From IMG/VR virus record IMGVR_UViG_3300030107_005857, positions 1 through 40,626 of that record: a stretch of 40,626 bases of DNA. One strand, written 5' to 3'. Each line of letters opens with the position of its first letter. The first letter of the stretch is position 1. The notes below the pieces were generated by a model. That model searched no databases. It worked only from the letters and a program-made list of their open reading frames with translations, and was not told the DNA's origin. A program made the position numbers and the translations under genes. Positions 36,184 through 40,626 of this stretch are shown here, in pieces. This stretch comes from a virus.

Positions 36184-39100
36184 TAACTTACTTTTTTATT
36201 ACTTATAACCCTGTATTCAATTGTTAAATCATTAAATTCAAATACCCCAGCACTGCCAACATCAAATTTTATTTGAAGACTCTGACAGGGTAGTGGATTG
36301 GTAGCTGGTATTAACTTAACAATATCCCAAGTTCCTGAGGTATCTACTAAATTACCAGTAAATGTACCACCACCACCTCCTGAAAACGACTGTTTTCCAT
36401 CAATAGCATATTTAAAAGGAGTGGTTTCTGCACCATCAGATTTATAGGTTACATAAACAGCATACACTTTTTTAATCAATCCCGGCTCACCAAAATCAAT
36501 ATCTTTTGAAACAAATTCTTGTCCAGATAAAGACTTACTAACTGGTAAAAACTTTTTAAAATCAACTTGATTACTATTTTGCAATCCCAATACAAGGTTA
36601 TTATTCCAATCTGTTATAAAATTAGTATAGGTTTCACTATCGGTAAAAATATTAGTGTGAAATACCCAACCATTACTATCGAAATCATATATCCAACCCT
36701 GATTAGAATCAGTTGTAGAATCATTAGGACTTCTAACCATAATTAAAGAATTACTAATAGCATCATAACCAAGCATAACATCTTTCACATTTCCACTTCC
36801 TCTATACCAAGATTGCCAATCAACATTTGTTGATGTATAAGAAGCACTACTAATCGCTATTTTGTTTTCAATTAAATTTGTAACTCTATTCCCATCATAA
36901 ATATAACAACCATCATCAGAAACCCATGCAATACCATACCTAGTCTTAGCAATACTATAAGAAAAATTTACCCCTGCATACTTTATGGTTTCCTCTAAAT
37001 ACCATCCAGCTGGACTGGGATTTGCTATATTAATCACATGAACTGTATTGTTTTTAAAAGCTAATAATCTATCAGCATACGATTCTAATGCTACATATTC
37101 TCCATAATCCCCTTTAGAAACATCAATAAAATTATGTTCTAAAAACGTATCAAACTTATTAATCTCGCTATACATTAATCTATCGCCATGTTTTTGAAGT
37201 TCTATATTATTACCCTTTAACTTTACATTAGCAATAAATGTTCGTCTATTAGCAACTACAGAAGCTTTGTATATTTCATTCCTACCGCCAAACGCATTAA
37301 AATGAACATCAGGACTATACCCATTAATAGTATCATAAGTATCTAAATTGGGAGCAGTGGCATTCCCTGCTGCAGGCCCTATCACATAATACCCTTTTCC
37401 ACTTTGATATGTCCACCCTACATGATCACCGTCAAATGTCATTTTAACACCTTTAACAATGTCTATGTCAGCTAATAAAATTAAATCATTATCTGTATTT
37501 GCTAATCTTGTATAAATCCTTGAACCTGTTAACCTAGCATTATAAGCAACATCTGCATAAACAGATACTCGTAATGTTTTACCACCTGCTGCTGTGTGTG
37601 TTCCTGCTGCTAAATTACTACCATCATCTCCATCACCCATTTGTAATGGTAAAGATTCTTGATTGTTTTCATATACGAAAGTTTGATAAAATTCATACGT
37701 ACCTGCTTCCCAATCACCATCATCAGTTCCATCTGTAATACCAATGTTAAAACCTAATCCCCTTTCTAAAACCGGACTATCTCCTTGTATACAAGCATGA
37801 GGATCGTTAGACCTAGCTGCACTATCTGAATCAATACCTGAACCATCTAATGCCCCACCATATGATCTTTGATAGGTTATAGTTCCACCTGATCCGCCTG
37901 ATTTTTTTGTGCAAAATAATACTTCCTTTGGAAAGGTTCCTAATGCTTCTCCGATAGTAATAATTTCTCCATTAGAAGCCTGATCCAATCTCTCAACAGA
38001 GCTTGTGTTTTCAAAAGATAATTGATCAATCCTCCTTACGGTTAAGTTGTCTATATCACCATGATGTCCAGAAGTACTAGATGATAATTTAAGAATTAAG
38101 TAAGTTGAAGTGCTGGTAGCCGTGTAGGGGACTATTAACGTATTCCCAGCAGTGTCTCCAGAGTGACCAATTGCACCACTCTGATTATCTGTATTAAAAT
38201 TAGTAGCATGAGAACCCAGAGAAACACTAATATCAGAATTACCAGCTGCTAAAACATCGAAACTAACTTGATAAGTCGCTCCAGTAACAGTAGTTAACCT
38301 TAAAGACGCAGAACCCTGACTAGATGCACCATTTGTAAGTACTGCCGTATTAGAACTCATAGCAAAAGTAGCTGAGTTAGCTGCTATAAACCCATCACTA
38401 TCTAATAGGGTGGCACTTCCATCTCCGTTATTATCTTCAAAATCAAATAGGCTGTCATTATCATTTAAAGCCCCGGCAAAGAATGTTTTTTTAGCAGCAT
38501 TTAACATATTAGCTAATTCACCAGTATCAGCCCTAAATCTTAAAAGACTTGTACTATCTTTTTTACCTCTCGCTACTCCTCTATTTTCACTATAAAAATT
38601 AGTAGCTTGAGAAGCGTCATGTTCATCTGCATTTAATGTCGTATTACTAGTTCCATTTACATCGGGAGAATTAATATAAGCATAAGTAAAAGAGGTAGCT
38701 AGTCTTGGAGGAGCTAATGTATTAGGGTTTTCTTGCCAACCAGCAAAAGTTAATCCATTTGTGCTGGCAAATTGTGTTCTTTGAATATAACCAAACCATT
38801 TTATAAAACTTGTATTTTCCTCATTAATATTACAAACCCGCAATGACTCATCTACAAAATGATATATATATTTAGCATTATCACCAGATGCTGTAGGGTT
38901 AATTGCATTTTTAGTCCACCCATCTGCAGTGCTAGGACTTACTCCTGCATAATCAGTGGTAGCGTTATTTGACCAAATATCAATAGCGTTGTCCCCACTA
39001 TCGTCAACATCACCTAAAGCACATAGTTTATCTCCCGGTGCTCTTATAACTTCTATAATTGGATTTGTAGTGCCAGCAGAATCTTCATCGGTTAATACTT

Positions 39101-39329
39101 TACCCTTTAAAGAATAATACACATCACCAGTTGAACCTAAAGCTGTTCCGTCAGTATTGATTTCAGTAACTGTATAGACTCCATTGTTATTTACAGTTCC
39201 AGACACTTTAATAGTGTCACCTACTTTAATTAGATTTTGAACCGCAGAATCATCAGCTGTATAAATAGTACTATTTCCATTGTCAGTACCACCTACTAAC
39301 TTCATAAAGTTATTTGAAGGGGTTGGCAT
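36183..39329 (-). CDS. Large tail nozzle (tail tube B-like) protein, 1048 aa
   Basis: The C-terminal half has DRLLAFKNNTVHVINIANPS, then GIAWVSDDGCYIYDGN, the signature of beta-propeller nozzle proteins (gp12-type/phage stabilisation). The middle region carries multiple Ig/jelly-roll-like inserts (residues about 290-480) and an ELQKHGDRLMYSEIN segment. Only about 1048 of the expected residues lie here; the usual N-terminal GGIN..DP cap is encoded by the frame just upstream (39345-39749), in the same reading frame and separated by a TAA. It would form the hexameric tail tip through which DNA leaves. ATG at 39329 lacks a strong ribosome site (GAGAG only). Confidence 0.75.
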   Translation of the reverse strand: MPTPSNNFMKLVGGTDNGNSTIYTADDSAVQNLIKVGDTIKVSGTVNNNGVYTVTEINTDGTALGSTGDVYYSLKGKVLTDEDSAGTTNPIIEVIRAPGDKLCALGDVDDSGDNAIDIWSNNATTDYAGVSPSTADGWTKNAINPTASGDNAKYIYHFVDESLRVCNINEENTSFIKWFGYIQRTQFASTNGLTFAGWQENPNTLAPPRLATSFTYAYINSPDVNGTSNTTLNADEHDASQATNFYSENRGVARGKKDSTSLLRFRADTGELANMLNAAKKTFFAGALNDNDSLFDFEDNNGDGSATLLDSDGFIAANSATFAMSSNTAVLTNGASSQGSASLRLTTVTGATYQVSFDVLAAGNSDISVSLGSHATNFNTDNQSGAIGHSGDTAGNTLIVPYTATSTSTYLILKLSSSTSGHHGDIDNLTVRRIDQLSFENTSSVERLDQASNGEIITIGEALGTFPKEVLFCTKKSGGSGGTITYQRSYGGALDGSGIDSDSAARSNDPHACIQGDSPVLERGLGFNIGITDGTDDGDWEAGTYEFYQTFVYENNQESLPLQMGDGDDGSNLAAGTHTAAGGKTLRVSVYADVAYNARLTGSRIYTRLANTDNDLILLADIDIVKGVKMTFDGDHVGWTYQSGKGYYVIGPAAGNATAPNLDTYDTINGYSPDVHFNAFGGRNEIYKASVVANRRTFIANVKLKGNNIELQKHGDRLMYSEINKFDTFLEHNFIDVSKGDYGEYVALESYADRLLAFKNNTVHVINIANPSPAGWYLEETIKYAGVNFSYSIAKTRYGIAWVSDDGCYIYDGNRVTNLIENKIAISSASYTSTNVDWQSWYRGSGNVKDVMLGYDAISNSLIMVRSPNDSTTDSNQGWIYDFDSNGWVFHTNIFTDSETYTNFITDWNNNLVLGLQNSNQVDFKKFLPVSKSLSGQEFVSKDIDFGEPGLIKKVYAVYVTYKSDGAETTPFKYAIDGKQSFSGGGGGTFTGNLVDTSGTWDIVKLIPATNPLPCQSLQIKFDVGSAGVFEFNDLTIEYRVISNKKVS

Positions 39330-39344
39330 TACACTCTCATAATA

Positions 39345-39749
39345 TTAACTTGGTAAATCTGGAATATCAGCAGGCGTGTCATCACTACTAGCAACTCTAT
39401 GAAAACTTATATTTCCATTACTAGTTCCAATATTTAAAGCTGTACCGCCTTTAGTTTCTGTAATAGTTTGCTCAGAAGAACCACTATGATCAGATTCAAA
39501 ATAAAACAAACCATAACCACCAGACCCTTCTATGTTAGACGTTCTACTAACAATATATTCTGATAAATCTGTAGTACCATCAGAGCCTTCTATTGCATCA
39601 TATAAACCACCAATAGTTTTTATTTTACCCAAAGAATCAATAGACATATCTTGTATATAAGAACTCTCACTATCAGAAATGTCTCTAGGGTCTTTACGAT
39701 TATTTATGCCTCCAGACCAATTTTTAATAGTCAGTCTACGTTTAGGCAT
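39345..39749 (-). CDS. N-terminal part of the nozzle protein, separated by an in-frame stop, 134 aa
   Basis: The frame begins MPKRRLTIKNWSGGINNRKD and continues with ISDSESSYIQDMSIDSLGKI, the classic N-terminus of nozzle proteins (F/W-x-GGIN-x-R-x-DP, then GKIKTIGG). It stops at TAA (39345-39347) but shares its frame with the 1048-aa protein, whose ATG lies only five codons later. A stop-codon mutation, programmed read-through, or two separate proteins could explain this. A start/stop cluster (ATGAGAGTGTAATG) sits between them and may allow reinitiation. Confidence 0.65.
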   Translation of the reverse strand: MPKRRLTIKNWSGGINNRKDPRDISDSESSYIQDMSIDSLGKIKTIGGLYDAIEGSDGTTDLSEYIVSRTSNIEGSGGYGLFYFESDHSGSSEQTITETKGGTALNIGTSNGNISFHRVASSDDTPADIPDLPS

Positions 39750-39943
39750 TACTTGCTTCCAAATACCTTAGAAAAGAAACCTTTTTTAGATTTTTTACCT
39801 TTATTACCACCTATCTTTTTACCTTTCTTTTTCTTCTTCTTAACCTCTTCCATCATAGCGTACTGCTCTTGATATTGATTTTCTTCTAGTGGTTGCCCAT
39901 GTAAAGAAGATACTATAATTAAACTTATTATTGAATGTGTCAT
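39749..39943 (-). CDS. Small protein with N-terminal hydrophobic segment and Lys-rich tail, 64 aa
   Basis: ATG at 39943 follows AGGAG. A hydrophobic stretch at the start (SIISLIIVSSLHG) could be a signal or anchor, followed by a Gln/Glu segment, then an extreme poly-Lys region (EVKKKKKKGKKIGG to KGKKSKKGFF). Its location beside holin-like genes suggests a lysis or membrane role, but DNA binding by the tail is equally possible. Stop overlaps the nozzle N-terminal ATG. Confidence 0.6.
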   Translation of the reverse strand: MTHSIISLIIVSSLHGQPLEENQYQEQYAMMEEVKKKKKKGKKIGGNKGKKSKKGFFSKVFGSK

Positions 39944-39945
39944 TA

Positions 39946-40122
39946 TTAAACTCCTAATTTCTTTTTAATTGCCATTTCAAATAATTCCCAGATAGCTTCT
40001 AAAATCTTAGCTTCTGTTTTCTCATTTATCATTGGGACATTGACAGATTTATTTACCGATGCGATTAAATCAGCTTTAACTTCATCATCTAATAAATACT
40101 GAGCTACTACTTTTCCTAACAT
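39946..40122 (-). CDS. Hypothetical small protein, 58 aa
   Basis: AAGGAG six bases upstream defines the ATG at 40122. Peptide begins MLGKVVAQYLLDDEVKADLI and is helical throughout (KTEAKILEAIWELFEMAIKK). Similar short helical proteins are common next to holins in marine phages. No membrane segment. Function unknown. Confidence 0.65.
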   Translation of the reverse strand: MLGKVVAQYLLDDEVKADLIASVNKSVNVPMINEKTEAKILEAIWELFEMAIKKKLGV

Positions 40123-40269
40123 TTAAGACTCCTTTGCTTTTTTTATTTTGTAATATAAATACACTATATTCATGATAGCTATTATAATTCCTAAAAAATA
40201 AGGCAACATATCCATAAAGACTATTGCCTGACTTGTAAAACTTGCTCCAGTAACTTTTAAACTATCCAT
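40123..40269 (-). CDS. Holin-like small membrane protein, 48 aa
   Basis: ATG at 40269 overlaps the previous stop (TAATG). A hydrophobic helix (LPYFLGIIIAIMNIVYLYY) is preceded by a polar N-terminus and followed by a basic end (KIKKAKES), a topology typical of small holins. Together with the larger TM/coiled-coil protein upstream it could form the membrane pore or regulator pair required by the signal-less endolysin at 10.4 kb. Assignment by topology and context. Confidence 0.6.
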   Translation of the reverse strand: MDSLKVTGASFTSQAIVFMDMLPYFLGIIIAIMNIVYLYYKIKKAKES

Positions 40270-40586
40270 TAATGTTTTCCATTTATTCTTGAAAGAGAAC
40301 CATCTATTCTTGAAACTTGATTATCTAAATCATTTATTTCTTTTGTTAAAGCATCAAATTTTCTATCTAACTTGTCATCACTAGCGTTCCATCTATTAAT
40401 AAGTTTGATAATCATACCCTCCATGTTTTCCAATGTTTCGCTTTGCCCTTTATTTTCAACTTTTAAATTTTCTAATGTCTCTTGTTGTTTAGCTGACTTA
40501 TTAGATAGCGAAATAACCAGATAAACAAACATAGCTCCTACAACTCCAATCATCCCAGCTTCGCCATATACTGCCATAAAATCCAT
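40269..40586 (-). CDS. Holin/BhlA-like membrane protein with coiled coil, 105 aa
   Basis: One transmembrane helix near residues 10-28 (AGMIGVVGAMFVYLVISLS) is followed by a long charged coiled coil (ETLENLKVENKGQSETLENM, then KEINDLDNQVSRIDGSL), as in BhlA/XhlA-type lysis proteins. The ATG at 40586 is preferred: it is coupled (TAATG) to the frame crossing the contig junction; a TTG at 40610 gives eight extra residues. A GGAGG lies about 17 bases upstream and AAGGA nearer. Likely part of the lysis system. Confidence 0.65.
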   Translation of the reverse strand: MDFMAVYGEAGMIGVVGAMFVYLVISLSNKSAKQQETLENLKVENKGQSETLENMEGMIIKLINRWNASDDKLDRKFDALTKEINDLDNQVSRIDGSLSRINGKH

Positions 40587-40626
40587 TATTTCTTTTTCCT
40601 TTTCCTCCAAGACAGAGGATTGATGT

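Noticed and set aside
40269-40610. TTG start at 40610 for the holin-like protein
   Set aside because: The ATG at 40586 is coupled to the upstream stop and starts just before the membrane helix.

Overview
The window looks like a complete or near-complete genome of an AT-rich, short-tailed (podovirus-like) double-stranded DNA phage, given as a circularly permuted contig. Recognisable parts are both terminase subunits, portal, scaffold, an HK97-type capsid protein, an M15 endolysin, holin-like proteins, a nozzle-like tail protein and very large internal virion (ejection) proteins. There is no tape measure, sheath or long-tail gene. I recognise no integrase, excisionase or CI-type repressor, so a virulent lifestyle is most likely, but this is an inference. 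The protein types resemble those of uncultured marine phages; the host cannot be named from the sequence.

Layout: (1) positions 1-13571, minus strand: the late operon begins at the small terminase gene (13571) and reads leftwards through SNase-like nuclease, large terminase, endolysin, a 433-aa virion protein, portal, scaffold, capsid, decoration-like protein and a series of small connector or tail proteins. (2) 13572-14314: a gene-free divergent control region with duplicated AT palindromes, iteron-like repeats and forward promoters. (3) 14315-28166, plus strand: about 40 early/middle genes, mostly small and tightly coupled (TAATG and ATGA overlaps), including a DUF932 protein, Cys-rich gp88-like protein, HExxH protein, papain-like protein, HNH nuclease, Cas4/RecB-like nuclease, SSB-like protein and two PD-(D/E)XK-like proteins. 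(4) 28156-40626, minus strand: three ejection-type proteins, a tail fibre or adaptor, the nozzle protein (split by an in-frame stop) and a lysis-type cluster. If the ends are joined, block 4 continues block 1 as one minus-strand late operon, and the reading frame at base 1 stays open across the junction and ends in a TAATG coupling with the next gene. Early and late operons then diverge at about 14 kb and converge at 28.16 kb, where their last genes overlap by 11 bp.

Regulation is the most distinctive part. Five sites in the early region share a -35-like block KGGAACW exactly 17 bp upstream of a TATAAT-type -10 box, each 26-49 bp before a gene; a sixth has an 18-bp spacer. This looks like a phage-specific promoter class, comparable in logic to activator-dependent middle promoters. 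A second motif, TGCACGTWAGWAG, occurs five times in the 15.4-kb gap and once, in diverged form, in the divergent region. Three gene-poor gaps in the early region (19.66, 24.12 and 27.13 kb) have long closing stems with internal hairpins and are candidate structured RNAs. No DNA polymerase, helicase, primase or RNA polymerase was recognised, so replication probably relies on host enzymes, with the phage supplying SSB-like and nuclease functions. About half of the early genes have no recognisable function.
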